Assembly: GCF_036320485.1 (NCBI RefSeq)
Contig: NZ_CP132911.1
Coordinates: forward strand, 2,728,001-2,792,000
Direction: 5' to 3'
DNA length: 64,000 nucleotides
Source: Dyella sp. A6
Lineage (GTDB): Bacteria > Pseudomonadota > Gammaproteobacteria > Xanthomonadales > Rhodanobacteraceae
Every line of letters begins with the position of its first letter. The first letter of the stretch is position 1. The notes beneath the pieces were generated by a model. The model searched no databases and had not been told where the DNA came from. It saw only the letters and a list, made by a program, of their open reading frames with translations. Of this stretch, positions 34,166 through 43,608 are shown in pieces. The position numbers and the translations under genes were made by a program.

Positions 34166-36565
34166 TCACGGTTTGCGTGCTGTCATGGATGGCGGCGCGT
34201 CAGCCGGTGCCGCACCCCAGGCCTTGTTCGGCCGCGGCCCCATCGTCAGCACCAGCCTGGCGCCGCCGGCAATGTCGGCCTGGCTGAACCAGGGGCGGTT
34301 CCATGGCTTGCCGTTGAGGGTGGCCGACTGGATGTACTTGTTCCGCGCCGAATTGTTGCGCGCGTCGATCTCCAGAACCCGGCCATGTCCCATGCGCAGA
34401 CGGACCCGGTCGAAGATCGGGCTTCCCAGAATGTAGTCGGGGCTGGACGGATCGACGGGATAGAAGCCCATCGCACTCAGCACATACCACGACGAGGTCG
34501 ATCCCTGATCGTCCATGCCGGGGTAGGCATAGCCGCTGGCATCGCTGCCGTAGAGCTGGACCAGAATGCGGCGTACCAGTGCCTGCGTCTTCCACGGCTC
34601 GCCGCTCCACGCGTACAGGTAGGCCGCCTGCTGGTCGGGCTGGTTGCCCTGTACGTACTCACCGATCAGGCCGGTGCAGTCGCGACAGATGCCCTTGGCG
34701 CGGTACGGCGTCGAGAAGAAAGCGTCGAGCTTGGCATTGAACGCGGCACGCCCGCCCAGCAGGTCGATCAGACCCTGCACGTCCTGCGGCACCAGCCATA
34801 GCGTGGACCAGCCCGAAGCCTCCTTCATCATGAAGTTGTAGTACGGCTCGCCCGGATCGAAGGGCGATATCCACTTGCCGTCGGCAGTGCGTCCGCGCAT
34901 GAAGCCTACCGACGGATCGAACACGTGACGGTAGTTCGCCGCACGGGCGAGAAACATCCGTGCATCGGCCGTCTTGCCAAGCCGCCGTGCCATGTCGGCC
35001 AGCGCGTGGTCGTCCCAGGCGTATTCCAGCGTGGTGGCGACACCGGCCTTGCCGCCGGCATACGGCGGACTGGGATTGCCCGGCGGAACGATGTCGGAGA
35101 TCCAGCCGTTCTTCATGTATTCGGCCAGGTAGGGGCGCGGCCCGTCGGGATCGGTCGCGTTCCTGCGCAGCCACGGATAGACCGAGGCGTAGTCGAACCG
35201 GATGCCTCGCCGCCAGGCACCGTCGTACATCAGCACGGCATGGTCGCCATGAAACGAGGTGTCCATGTAACCGCGCTCACGCGCCCGGTCCAGCTCGGAC
35301 CGCATGATGTCCTGCACCACCTTAGGTTCCAGCAGCATCAGCAGCACGATCTGATTGCGCCCGGTGTCCCAGAACGGCACCGGTCCGTAGTGGTCGTAGC
35401 TGGCAACGTGCGTCTGGCCGTGGGCATCGGTGAACGACTGGCCTTTGCGCGCGACCAGTCGCGGGCTGGCAAAGGAATGGTAGAGCGTTGAGTAGAACAG
35501 CATGCGCTGCTTCGGCGTGCCGCCGCTGACCTGGACACGGCCAAGCAGTTGCGCCCATGCCTTGCGCGCCCGGGCATGTACACGTGCGAAGTCGCCGTGC
35601 GGGTCCTCCTCGCGCAACCGCTGTTCTGCTTCTGCCAGGCTGTGGCCATGGGCGATGCGAACCAGCACCTGCTCGCCTGCATGCGTATCGAACGTGACGT
35701 AAGCACCCGCATAGCTGCCGGACACGCTGCGCCGGCCGGCCTTCACGTCCTTGTCGCCGAGATTCCAGCCGTCCCGCTGCGGTAGCGCGTGGAAGGTACC
35801 GAAGCGAGCAAAAGGACGCGAGAATTCAGCGACGAACCAGGGACCGTCGATCGAGTTCGCGGCATCCTTGCCTGCCGCCATGCCGCGGATGGTGTGGTTG
35901 TCGACCACCTCCACCTGGCCGCCGCGGCGACGCAGGTTGATCACGACATGCGAACGCCGGCTCGCCGGGAAGGTGAACCGCATCAGGCTGGTCCACTGCG
36001 TCGCGGTCAGCTCGACCCGGGTACGGAAGGTGTTCAGATAGACCGAGTAATAGCCGGGCGAGGCTTTCTCTCGCGACTTGTCGTAATACGACTGCGCGTA
36101 GTCCGGAGGCACGGTCCAGTCGCCCACCACCGGCATGATCATCGGCTGGGCGTTGCCGCCATAGGTCGAGCCACCGCCCCCGGTAAAGCCGATCATCGTC
36201 GGACTGCTGTAGTAGTAGGGCGTGGCGACCCCCGTGGGGTAGCTCAGATCGATGTTGACGTTGACCGGTGCCGCCTCGACCGCGCTGTGCGGCAGGATCG
36301 CGCCCGGCGAGGTCATGCCCGAGTAGAGCGGCTCGCCCGGTGGCGGCGCGTTGCCGATCAGCGACTGCCGATCCAGCGGCGCGGTGCCGACCAGCGGATT
36401 GGCCTCGTCCACGGCCTGTGTCGCAACTGATGCCGCCTGGTCGCCCCTGGCATGGACAACGGCCATGCCGGCCAGCATGGTGACGAGAAGTGCGATCGCC
36501 GTGAATCCCTGTCGCACCGAGACCGGCAAGGCGCAGCAGCAAAGACGTACAGCAGATCTAACCAT
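34166..36565 (-). CDS. Secreted GH92-family alpha-mannosidase, divergent signature
   Basis: 799 residues with a hydrophobic N-terminal export signal (FTAIALLVTMLAGMAVVHARG). GH92 enzymes are Ca-dependent inverting alpha-mannosidases acting on N-glycans and yeast mannan. The N-terminal beta-sandwich (DLSYPTGVATPYYYSS, GFTGGGGSTYGGNAQPMIMP) and the barrel (GPVPFWDTGRNQIVLLMLLEP, RGYMDTSFHGDHAVLMYDGAWR) are clear. The likely acid is Glu582 (KEASGWSTLWLVPQD) and the base region is GMDDQGSTSSWYV (Asp685/686). At 636-650 it has EYVQGNQPDQQAAYLY where most members have GNEPxHH, which may alter substrate binding. It follows the TonB receptor by 132 bases. Confidence 0.88.
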   Translation of the reverse strand: MVRSAVRLCCCALPVSVRQGFTAIALLVTMLAGMAVVHARGDQAASVATQAVDEANPLVGTAPLDRQSLIGNAPPPGEPLYSGMTSPGAILPHSAVEAAPVNVNIDLSYPTGVATPYYYSSPTMIGFTGGGGSTYGGNAQPMIMPVVGDWTVPPDYAQSYYDKSREKASPGYYSVYLNTFRTRVELTATQWTSLMRFTFPASRRSHVVINLRRRGGQVEVVDNHTIRGMAAGKDAANSIDGPWFVAEFSRPFARFGTFHALPQRDGWNLGDKDVKAGRRSVSGSYAGAYVTFDTHAGEQVLVRIAHGHSLAEAEQRLREEDPHGDFARVHARARKAWAQLLGRVQVSGGTPKQRMLFYSTLYHSFASPRLVARKGQSFTDAHGQTHVASYDHYGPVPFWDTGRNQIVLLMLLEPKVVQDIMRSELDRARERGYMDTSFHGDHAVLMYDGAWRRGIRFDYASVYPWLRRNATDPDGPRPYLAEYMKNGWISDIVPPGNPSPPYAGGKAGVATTLEYAWDDHALADMARRLGKTADARMFLARAANYRHVFDPSVGFMRGRTADGKWISPFDPGEPYYNFMMKEASGWSTLWLVPQDVQGLIDLLGGRAAFNAKLDAFFSTPYRAKGICRDCTGLIGEYVQGNQPDQQAAYLYAWSGEPWKTQALVRRILVQLYGSDASGYAYPGMDDQGSTSSWYVLSAMGFYPVDPSSPDYILGSPIFDRVRLRMGHGRVLEIDARNNSARNKYIQSATLNGKPWNRPWFSQADIAGGARLVLTMGPRPNKAWGAAPADAPPSMTARKP

Positions 36566-36657
36566 GATGCTTTCCGGAAAGATGAGGGCGCACCCTCGAT
36601 GTGCGGACGCGAACCCGACGCGTGGCAGCAGCGACTAGCGTGCCGGGACAAGGTTGC

Positions 36658-36687
36658 CGGGACGGGGAGATCGCCCTCCCCGTCCCG
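36658..36687. terminator. Strong hairpin between the TonB receptor and the GH92 gene
   Basis: CGGGACGGGGAG (36658-36669) and CTCCCCGTCCCG (36676-36687) form a perfect 12-bp GC stem with a six-base loop, about ten bases after the receptor stop. No T-run follows in the direction of transcription. It may partly terminate, or protect the 3' end of receptor mRNA so that receptor is made in excess over the enzyme. Confidence 0.55.
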
Positions 36688-36697
36688 CGGTCCATGC

Positions 36698-39600
36698 TCA
36701 GTCGCCGGAGCCGAACTTGTAGGTCAGCCCCAGGTAGTACTGACGACCCGCATACTCCAACTGGCTGAGTCGTGCGGTGGTGTCTCCACCCAGGTACGAG
36801 CGTGGCATCGAGCGGGTCAGGTTGATGATCGACGCGGTCACCATCAGGTGCTTGTTGAACTTGTAGTCACCGTTCAGATCCAGCTCGTGATAGGGCCGCG
36901 TGTACACCGGAAGACCCGATGCCAGCCCCTGCATGGTGCGGCCGGTCCAGTTGTTGGTCACGCGCAGCAGCAGACCGTGCTTCTCATAGAACAACGACAC
37001 GTTCGCCGCATATTTGGCACTGCCGATCAGCTCCGACTTGCCGACCTGCGTGTCGCCCAGCGACACGGCGGTCTCGTTGGTCTTGTTCAAGGTGTAGTTG
37101 GCGATATAGCCGAAACCCATGTCGTAGGTGTGCTGCGTGTAGAGCTCCAGCCCCTTCGACGTACCCGAACGACCGTTGGCATTGGTGCTGTACTGCATGA
37201 ACTGCTGCTGCGTGCCGCCGACATCCACGTTGATGTTGTTGACGGTGACAGGCACCACGAAGTTCTTCACCTTCTTCTGGAACAGGTCCAGGCCGACCAC
37301 CGATTCGGGTGCGTAGTACCACTCGCCCGCCAGATCGAACTGGGTGGCGGTGAACGGCTTCAGGTTGATATTGGCGCCACTGCCATACCAGCCCGGCAGC
37401 GAGGCACCGAACTGCTTGCGGTCGTTGTAGTACGCCTGCGTAACGTCGGTCAGGCTGCCAAGCTGGGCCAGGTCGGTGTAGTTGGCACGCGCCATCGCCT
37501 GCGACCCCGCCAGCCGCAACACGACGTTATCGGCCAGGGTCCATGCGATGTTGAAGCTGGGCAGCAGCTTGTTGTACCGCTTGCTGGTCGACGCATTGGT
37601 GAAGGTCTGGACGACCGACTGCTCGCGCGGCAGATACTCGAAGTCACCCGGCGCGCACGCGCCGCCACCGGCATTCACGCCACTGGCGGGACAGATCAGG
37701 ATATTGCCCGCCGCGTCGTGGTAGTACACGGCGTTCAGGGTCGTGATCTCGTCGGCCACGGTGATGTTCTGCTGCGTGCTGACAAAGCGCAGGCCTACGT
37801 TGCCACGCAGCGTGCCGGTATCGAAATTCGCCTGGATGTAGGCGGCGGAAATCTTCTCCTGGATGGCGGACCGGTTTGCGGGGTGGTTATAGAGCACCCG
37901 GGTGTAGGTCGAGTTGAGATAGTTGTAGTAAGCCGGGAAATTGATCGCCGGGAACAGATTGTCGTTGTAGGCCAGCGTGTTGCCATTGAGTGAAGTCGGC
38001 AGCAGGAACCCGGCCGGCAGCTGGCCGGCATTGGGGTCACAGGTCTGGAATTGCTGCGTGGTGCCCTTGCAGTACCAGCGCAACTCGTTGCTCTGCTGCT
38101 CGGCATGGCTGTCGCGGTACTTCACGCCGAACTGCAGCGACTGCAGCCAGTCACTGTTGAAGGCCCATGTGAAGTCGGCCTGCGCGAAGTTCTGCGAGTT
38201 GCTGGTATTGACCATGCCCGAACCGGTCGAACCGAGATCCACCTGCCCTTCCCCGGCCAGCATGTTCTGCAGCACCTGGGGCGAAACCGTGATGGTCGGC
38301 CGGCCGTTGAGTGTCCAGGCCGCACCGGTGCTGCCGTCCACCCACTGGCCATTGACGAAGTTGCGCGGCTTGGCGGCCATGCCCAGTTCGATCGACGGTC
38401 CGCCGGTCGCCCAGGTCCGCCCAACATTGAAGGTGGCGCTGAGATCACCGCCGCCATCCCATTCGCCTTCCAGGTTGATGGTCTGCGATGTGGCCTTTTC
38501 GACGGAATAGTTGCCGTTGAGCCAAGGGATTTCGGTGGAACAGACATCCACCGCCTGCCGCGTCGCGCCAGTCACCGGGTTGGTCAGCGAGTTGCAGCCC
38601 GTACCTGCCGGCGGAAGGACATAGTTCGCGCCGGTGACGACCGTGTTCGAGGGGTCGAAGGTCAAGCCGTTGGGCGCCAGCAATCGGCCCTGCTGGTCGG
38701 CGTAACTGCCGGTGGGCAGCCCCCACTCAGGCACCTCGAGCGTGTTGGTGATCTGGGTCTGCTGCCGTTCGAAGCGGAAGTAGTTGCCGGTCAGCAGCAA
38801 CTGATCGGTGGGCTTGAACTGCATGGTTGCCTGCAGGCCCTTGGTCTTCAGGTCAAGCTGATTCCGGCTGGTGGAGAACTGTTGCGGCATCCAGTAGCCC
38901 GAATAGCTTCTGCCGGACTGGTCGGTGACGCCGCCACCCGGCCACAGCGCGATGTTGGAGGTCACGGCGCTGCTGTAAGGCTGTCCGTTCACGTTGACCG
39001 GCGGCTCGGTACAGGTCGACTGGCTGGTGCAGTTGTTCGCCCACCAGTGCCAGCTCGTCGCATTGGCCGTGTAGTCGATGTCGCGGCGCTTCTGGTAAGA
39101 CCCCGCCAGCAGAACGCCGAACGTCTGGTCCTTGTTCTTCCAGGACCACAACGCCGAAACCTGCGGCGTGATCTTGCCGCTATTGTCCGAGCCCGCCGCG
39201 TTGACCGACACGAAGCCGTCGTTGGCTTTCATCTCCAGCGGGCGACGCGTGCGCAGATCCACATTGCCGCCGATGCCGCCCTCGTCCAGCCGCGCCTGCA
39301 GGCTCTTGTAAAGCTTGATGTCCGAAAACATGTTGGCCGGCAACATCGAATAGTTGAACGAGCGCGTAAGCCCTGCGGAGGTATCGGCCGACGCGACGTA
39401 GTTGCCGTTCAGCTCGGTCAGCGTGAGTTCGGGGGCAAGGCCGCGGATACTGACCGTCTTGCCTTCGCCGGCCTCGCGGGTGATGACGACGCCCGGCACA
39501 TGCGCCAGCGCATCGGCAATGTTCTTGGCCGGAAACTGCGCGATGTTCTGCGCATTGATGACCTCGACGATGGAGTTGGAATAGCGCTTGTCCTGCAGAT

Positions 39601-39880
39601 TCTGGTCGATCGACTGACGATAGCCAGTCACCATGATCGCCTGCAGGTTGGTGGGGTGATTTCGGTCCGTCTTCTTGCCCGCCTTTTTCTTCGTTTTGCC
39701 GGTATCGGCACTGGCGGACTGCGCGGTCGCCGCAGCCGTAGCCGCAAGGGCATGAGTCGCTGGCAATCCGGTGGCAGAGGCCGCTTCGGGCATGCCCAGG
39801 ACACCACCGACGGACAGCGTCGCCAGAACCAGTGCGACGTACAACGGCTTGTGCTTGGAAGCGTGTGGCAGGTAAGTCAT
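36698..39880 (-). CDS. TonB-dependent receptor, Xanthomonas/Caulobacter type (probable glycan transporter)
   Basis: 1060 residues. After a signal region and an A/K-rich linker comes a TonB-box-like stretch (LQAIMVTGYRQSIDQNLQDK) and the plug (FPAKNIADALAHVPGVVITRE, GKTVSIRGLAPELTLTELNG, GGIGGNVDLRTRRPLE). A 22-strand barrel follows to YYLGLTYKFGSGD. The length and plug signature are those of the large subfamily that takes up oligosaccharides in Xanthomonas and Caulobacter. It is energised by TonB/ExbBD encoded elsewhere. The GH92 gene downstream and operators upstream suggest a mannose-rich glycan as substrate. GGAGAG precedes the ATG. Confidence 0.92.
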   Translation of the reverse strand: MTYLPHASKHKPLYVALVLATLSVGGVLGMPEAASATGLPATHALAATAAATAQSASADTGKTKKKAGKKTDRNHPTNLQAIMVTGYRQSIDQNLQDKRYSNSIVEVINAQNIAQFPAKNIADALAHVPGVVITREAGEGKTVSIRGLAPELTLTELNGNYVASADTSAGLTRSFNYSMLPANMFSDIKLYKSLQARLDEGGIGGNVDLRTRRPLEMKANDGFVSVNAAGSDNSGKITPQVSALWSWKNKDQTFGVLLAGSYQKRRDIDYTANATSWHWWANNCTSQSTCTEPPVNVNGQPYSSAVTSNIALWPGGGVTDQSGRSYSGYWMPQQFSTSRNQLDLKTKGLQATMQFKPTDQLLLTGNYFRFERQQTQITNTLEVPEWGLPTGSYADQQGRLLAPNGLTFDPSNTVVTGANYVLPPAGTGCNSLTNPVTGATRQAVDVCSTEIPWLNGNYSVEKATSQTINLEGEWDGGGDLSATFNVGRTWATGGPSIELGMAAKPRNFVNGQWVDGSTGAAWTLNGRPTITVSPQVLQNMLAGEGQVDLGSTGSGMVNTSNSQNFAQADFTWAFNSDWLQSLQFGVKYRDSHAEQQSNELRWYCKGTTQQFQTCDPNAGQLPAGFLLPTSLNGNTLAYNDNLFPAINFPAYYNYLNSTYTRVLYNHPANRSAIQEKISAAYIQANFDTGTLRGNVGLRFVSTQQNITVADEITTLNAVYYHDAAGNILICPASGVNAGGGACAPGDFEYLPREQSVVQTFTNASTSKRYNKLLPSFNIAWTLADNVVLRLAGSQAMARANYTDLAQLGSLTDVTQAYYNDRKQFGASLPGWYGSGANINLKPFTATQFDLAGEWYYAPESVVGLDLFQKKVKNFVVPVTVNNINVDVGGTQQQFMQYSTNANGRSGTSKGLELYTQHTYDMGFGYIANYTLNKTNETAVSLGDTQVGKSELIGSAKYAANVSLFYEKHGLLLRVTNNWTGRTMQGLASGLPVYTRPYHELDLNGDYKFNKHLMVTASIINLTRSMPRSYLGGDTTARLSQLEYAGRQYYLGLTYKFGSGD

Positions 39881-39982
39881 TTCTCGCTCTCCACCTTGTG
39901 TGCGTCCTGACGGAACCGGCCCCGTGATCCCCTTCGAACACGTACAGCCGAGCGCGCGACGCTTGATGTATGGGACTTCTTC

Positions 39983-40018
39983 ACGCCCTGAATTTAGATC
40001 GATCTAAATTTAGGGCGT
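39983..40018. promoter_or_regulatory. Extended palindromic operator before the TonB receptor
   Basis: The core AATTTAGATCGATCTAAATT (39991-40010) is a perfect 20-bp palindrome with central CG, as in LacI-family operators. The symmetry goes on outward (ACGCCCT at 39983 and AGGGCGT at 40012) with a single mismatched pair, giving a 36-base inverted repeat. It lies about 100-135 bases upstream of the receptor ATG, where a repressor would block the promoter. Confidence 0.75.
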
Positions 40019-40183
40019 ACATAACCCGGTGTTTCCGGCTATTTCCGATACCCCGAAACCAGCGCTGTCGTACTGCTTGGCAGAGCGCATCCATCACGCT
40101 CCCCCCGCGTGTTTCAGATCGATCCGGCCGAACAACTTGATCGGGCTGACACGGCCAAGAAAGCCAGTCGTTGCCCATGTGGA

Positions 40184-40199
40184 TTTGGATCGATCTAAA
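40184..40199. promoter_or_regulatory. Second operator copy upstream of the TonB receptor
   Basis: TTTGGATCGATCTAAA differs from the core palindrome at one of 16 positions and is centred 191 bp from the first operator. A weaker partial match, TTTCAGATCGATC, begins at 40112 between them. Two distant operators allow looping repression, or the second could serve pyrF's side; looping is the simpler view. Confidence 0.6.
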
Positions 40200-40380
40200 C
40201 CCCTGACGCAAATTAATACGTCTGTGCGGGGATATGTCACGCTGCAGCGCAAAAAAGCCCGCGGGTGACGTATCGTCATGGCAGCAGCACACCACGACCC
40301 CGAGTCGACCGCCCGCAACAAAGCACGTGAGAAGGCTGCTTGGTTAGACTAGGCAGTCCTTCCCGCCCGAGATCCATGCC

Positions 40381-41199
40381 ATGCGCTTCAACGAGACCTT
40401 GCAACGACGCTGGAGCGAGAATGACACCCTGGTCTGCGTTGGACTGGACCCGGAGCCGGCGAAGTTTCCGGCCCATCTGCGTAATCATCCCGATGCCGTT
40501 TTCGAGTTCTGCCGCGCCATCGTCGACGCGACCGCGGGGATGGCCTGCGCCTTCAAGCCGCAGATCGCGCACTTCGCCGCGCTGCGCGCCGAGGAAACCC
40601 TGGAACGGCTGATCGCACACATCCACGAGCACCACCCCAACGTACCGGTCATTCTGGATGCCAAGCGCGGCGACATTGGCTCCACCGCACAGCATTACGC
40701 CAGCGAGGCCTTCGAGCGTTACCGTGCCGACGCGGTGACGCTCAACCCCTACCTCGGCCACGATTCGATCCAGCCGTTCCTGGAACGTGCCGACAAGGGC
40801 GTGATCCTGCTCTGTCGCACGTCGAACCCGGGCGGTGCCGACTTCCAGGCCCTCGATTGCGGCGGCATGCCGCTGTACCTGCGCGTGGCCGAAACCATTG
40901 CGCGCGACTGGAACGGTCACGGCAACTGTGCCCTGGTGACCGGGGCCACCTGGCCGGAAGAGCTGGGCAAGGTGCGCGCCATCGTCGGCGACATGCCGCT
41001 GCTGGTGCCGGGCATTGGCGCCCAAGGCGGCGACGTTGCCGCGGTGCTCCGCCACGGCCTGACGGCCGCTGGCAGCGGCCTCATGATCAGTTCGTCGCGC
41101 GCGATTCTGTATGCCGGCAAGGACGAGGATTTCGCCGCTGCCGCAGGCCGCGCCGCGCACGAACTGCGCGACACGATCAACCGGCTGCGCCGCGCCTGA
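40381..41199 (+). CDS. pyrF: Orotidine 5'-phosphate decarboxylase (type 2)
   Basis: 272 residues. It catalyses the last step of UMP synthesis. The active-site block [16 protein letters not shown] (about 92-107), with its Lys and Asp, and [21 protein letters not shown] and SSSRAILYA identify the long PyrF class found in many bacteria (about 270 residues, against 235 for the E. coli type). It starts at the ATG at 40381 and ends 41 bases before a strong terminator shared with the convergent secreted-protein gene. Confidence 0.95.
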   Translation: MRFNETLQRRWSENDTLVCVGLDPEPAKFPAHLRNHPDAVFEFCRAIVDATAGMACAFKPQIAHFAALRAEETLERLIAHIHEHHPNVPVILDAKRGDIGSTAQHYASEAFERYRADAVTLNPYLGHDSIQPFLERADKGVILLCRTSNPGGADFQALDCGGMPLYLRVAETIARDWNGHGNCALVTGATWPEELGKVRAIVGDMPLLVPGIGAQGGDVAAVLRHGLTAAGSGLMISSSRAILYAGKDEDFAAAAGRAAHELRDTINRLRRA

Positions 41200-41240
41200 G
41201 CAGCGCCACCAAGCTGCAGTTGCGTTTGACGCCAGACGAA

Positions 41241-41270
41241 CAAGGGCCGCGGATCACTCCGCGGCCCTTG
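41241..41270. terminator. Bidirectional intrinsic terminator
   Basis: CAAGGGCCGCGGA (41241-41253), loop TCAC, TCCGCGGCCCTTG (41258-41270): a perfect 13-bp stem followed by TGTATTTC on the plus strand. It lies between the convergent ends of pyrF and the secreted-protein gene and can serve both. Confidence 0.85.
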
Positions 41271-41292
41271 TGTATTTCATAGCCGATCGGAC

Positions 41293-42399
41293 TTATTGCA
41301 CGATCGGATGTGCGATGTCGCACTGGTTGGTGTCGTTCGACCAGGTGCTCTGCATCGCGTAGCTTCCGTTGCCCATCGACACATTGGCCGACGCGCCCGT
41401 GCCGGAGCTGATCCAGGCACATTCGTCGCCGTCCTCGGCACCGTAGTTGCCGCTCTTGCGGCTCATGTTGGTCCAGCCGCCCGACGGGTTCTGGTCGGTG
41501 ATCGTTTCGGCATATTCATGGCCTTCGACGATCGAGAAGCCATCGTCGAGACCCGCAGCGCCGGCATTGACGAAGTTCTGACCGCAGCTGGCACCGGCGT
41601 CGGTGACGTACGGCATGTTGGTATAGGCCACGTCGCCGTAGCTCGACGAGGTGTAGTAGTGCCAGGCGCAGAAGTTACCCTGGGCGGTATTGAAGCCATC
41701 CGGCGTCGTCCCGGTGGGCGACAGGATCACGTACTGCACGTAGCGGTTGGACGCCGCGGTGGTATTGCCGAAGTGCAATGCTGCATTCACGGCTTCCTGC
41801 GCCAGCTGCGCCTGCGTGGCCGATGCCGGCGAAGGCGCCGAATTGTCGTACCACACACCCGCCAGCACACCATTGGAGGGATAGCCCACATGCGGCGCGC
41901 CCGAAGGGCAGGACGTGGCGCCCTTAGACACCAGCGAACCGTCGCAGTACTGGGTCATGGTGCCCGACCACAGCTCGCCGCCGGTACCCAGACCTTCCAG
42001 CATGGACTGCAGGTAGGGAGCCGCGTTCGAGGGGTCATTCGAGAACACCAGGTTGCCACTGGAGTTGGTCGCCGAGCTGCCCCACTGGCTGCCGTAGAAC
42101 ACGACGTAGACACGGGGCGTACCGCTGGTCACACCGATGCCGTCCACGCCGCCGCCGAAGGCCAGCGTCTTCGCCGAGCTACCACCGCCGGTGGGTTTGG
42201 CTCCATGCGCTGCCCAGGCACGGGCAAGTGCCTGCGCCTCGCGGGTCGGCACGGCACCGTGACGATAGGGATGGCCATATGCGGGTGCATAAGGATTGGT
42301 TTCGGAAATGTTCTGCGAACCGGCCATCGCACCTGCGGACATGCCGAGCACAGCAGAAGCGGCCAGCAGTTGGAGCCAGCGGTTACTGAACGTGGTCAT
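41293..42399 (-). CDS. Secreted cysteine-rich protein with a HEYAE motif, possible metalloprotease-like fold
   Basis: 368 residues. The signal peptide (WLQLLAASAVLGMSAGAMA) is clear; the ATG at 42399 has GGGGAG upstream. After a short propeptide-like region the domain begins at about 80 (LAFGGGVDGIGVTSGTPRVYVVFYGSQWG). Residues 287-310 read GFSIVEGHEYAETITDQNPS, then GGWTN. HEYAE recalls the HExxE zinc sites of some zincins, and D/N-P after it recalls the plant PHI-1/EXORDIUM family, but no full zinc site is proven. Six cysteines (152, 164, 244, 272, 327, 360) could form three disulfides. I recall similar secreted proteins in actinobacteria. Function unknown. Confidence 0.7.
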   Translation of the reverse strand: MTTFSNRWLQLLAASAVLGMSAGAMAGSQNISETNPYAPAYGHPYRHGAVPTREAQALARAWAAHGAKPTGGGSSAKTLAFGGGVDGIGVTSGTPRVYVVFYGSQWGSSATNSSGNLVFSNDPSNAAPYLQSMLEGLGTGGELWSGTMTQYCDGSLVSKGATSCPSGAPHVGYPSNGVLAGVWYDNSAPSPASATQAQLAQEAVNAALHFGNTTAASNRYVQYVILSPTGTTPDGFNTAQGNFCAWHYYTSSSYGDVAYTNMPYVTDAGASCGQNFVNAGAAGLDDGFSIVEGHEYAETITDQNPSGGWTNMSRKSGNYGAEDGDECAWISSGTGASANVSMGNGSYAMQSTWSNDTNQCDIAHPIVQ

Positions 42400-42934
42400 G
42401 CAAAATCTCCCCAAGATAATGAGTCGTAAGCGACTCGGTGATGTGAATGCGCATCACACGGCACACACCCCCCGTGTGCACGCCAGACCGCTGCGGAAAA
42501 AATCGCAACGGCATCGCCCACCCCCTGAAATGGGCCAGTCGACGTTAGCGGGGATAAGGGAGCGCTGCAACGTCATTTTTCATGGGCATATACGCCCGAA
42601 ATCACATTTCACGAATAATCAGACACTTCCCCAACAATCAAATGAAGAAATCGACCCGGCTGCAACTGCCGGCATGCATATCAAGACGGGATTCAGTATT
42701 TTCGCGCAACGAAATGCGTCATTTCCCCGCAAGGTTTCTCTTATTTATCCGTCTTATTAACTAACGGGTCAGGCCAGTATCGCAGCAGCATTGCGCCGCT
42801 GGCTGCACGAGCCGCATTCGGGCCAATTGATTAGGCGCCATCATCCGCACGCACAAGTACCCATGATGTCCGGGCTGAGGCACAGCAAGACAGATTTCAG
42901 TCAGACCCAGTATGGGCGTGCGATGCTCACACGG
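42400..42934. other. Gene-poor interval upstream of the secreted protein, with small hairpins
   Basis: No convincing gene. Close to the secreted-protein start are three small stems: GAGTCG/CGACTC (42421-42436), GTGATG/CATCAC (42438-42457) and GCACAC/GTGTGC (42461-42479). The rest (about 42560-42760) is A+T-richer than average and holds only short frames with no ribosome-binding site. Confidence 0.5.
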
Positions 42935-43321
42935 TCAGCGTGCGTGGATCCAGTAAACATGGAGCTTGTTGATGCGATCGTCCTCGCGCCTGCCTTCACG
43001 CGCTTCAACGATGGTGCCCCACGTCGAACGCATCACCCCGGCCTGCACCCGGTCGATACGCACCTGCTCGCCCGCCGGGATGATGCTGGGCGTGGCGACG
43101 ACCATCACGCCTTCCTGCGAATGAACCAGGCTTCCGGACTTGCCGGCGCTGGCACCCCAGCCGACGTGGATGACACAGTCGACCGGCGAGAACACACCAC
43201 GGTTGTCCAGACTCCAGCCAGCGGTCTTGCTCAACAATGTCTGCAACTGCGGGTCGTTCCAGTTCACATTCGTGCCGGTGGGGTTCGGCGACTTGCTGAA
43301 ATGGGTCATGGGGACATGCAC
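42935..43321 (-). CDS. Small protein of unknown function
   Basis: 128 residues (or 124 from the second ATG, MTHFSKSP). There is no signal peptide or membrane helix. The middle is beta-rich: RGVFSPVDCVIHVGWGASAGKSGSLVHSQEGVMVVATPSIIPAGEQVRIDRVQAGVMRSTWGTIVEA, which looks like a small barrel domain; a PilZ-like fold is possible but unproven. It stands alone, with 535 bases on one side and about 290 on the other. Confidence 0.6.
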   Translation of the reverse strand: MHVPMTHFSKSPNPTGTNVNWNDPQLQTLLSKTAGWSLDNRGVFSPVDCVIHVGWGASAGKSGSLVHSQEGVMVVATPSIIPAGEQVRIDRVQAGVMRSTWGTIVEAREGRREDDRINKLHVYWIHAR

Positions 43322-43608
43322 CTGTCACTGCGTGTCGGGTTCGCCCTGCTTGTACGATGCCTTCCAACAGCAAACGACAAGGCACACCACCCGCTCCGCG
43401 TCATCAAATGATGGCGGGCATCGAACAAGCCATGTTTCGGCGGCATGAGGCATGTGACCATGCCAACTTATCGGCCGGGCACACAGGAACTTGAGACACG
43501 GGTCACAAAACGCGCGATTCTCTCACCCGCCGGAACCGGCACCGCATCGGCAACCGATGTCGGTGCCGATCATCGGCGGCGCCAGCCTGGACCCGTTCCG
43601 CGACGACC

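Noticed and set aside
38051..39910. 619-codon plus-strand frame opposite the TonB receptor
   Set aside because: R/G/A-rich shadow; the receptor's plug and barrel account for the sequence.
42582..42764. 60-codon frame in the gene-poor interval
   Set aside because: No ribosome-binding site, no domain, basic and low-complexity; likely chance in A+T-richer DNA.
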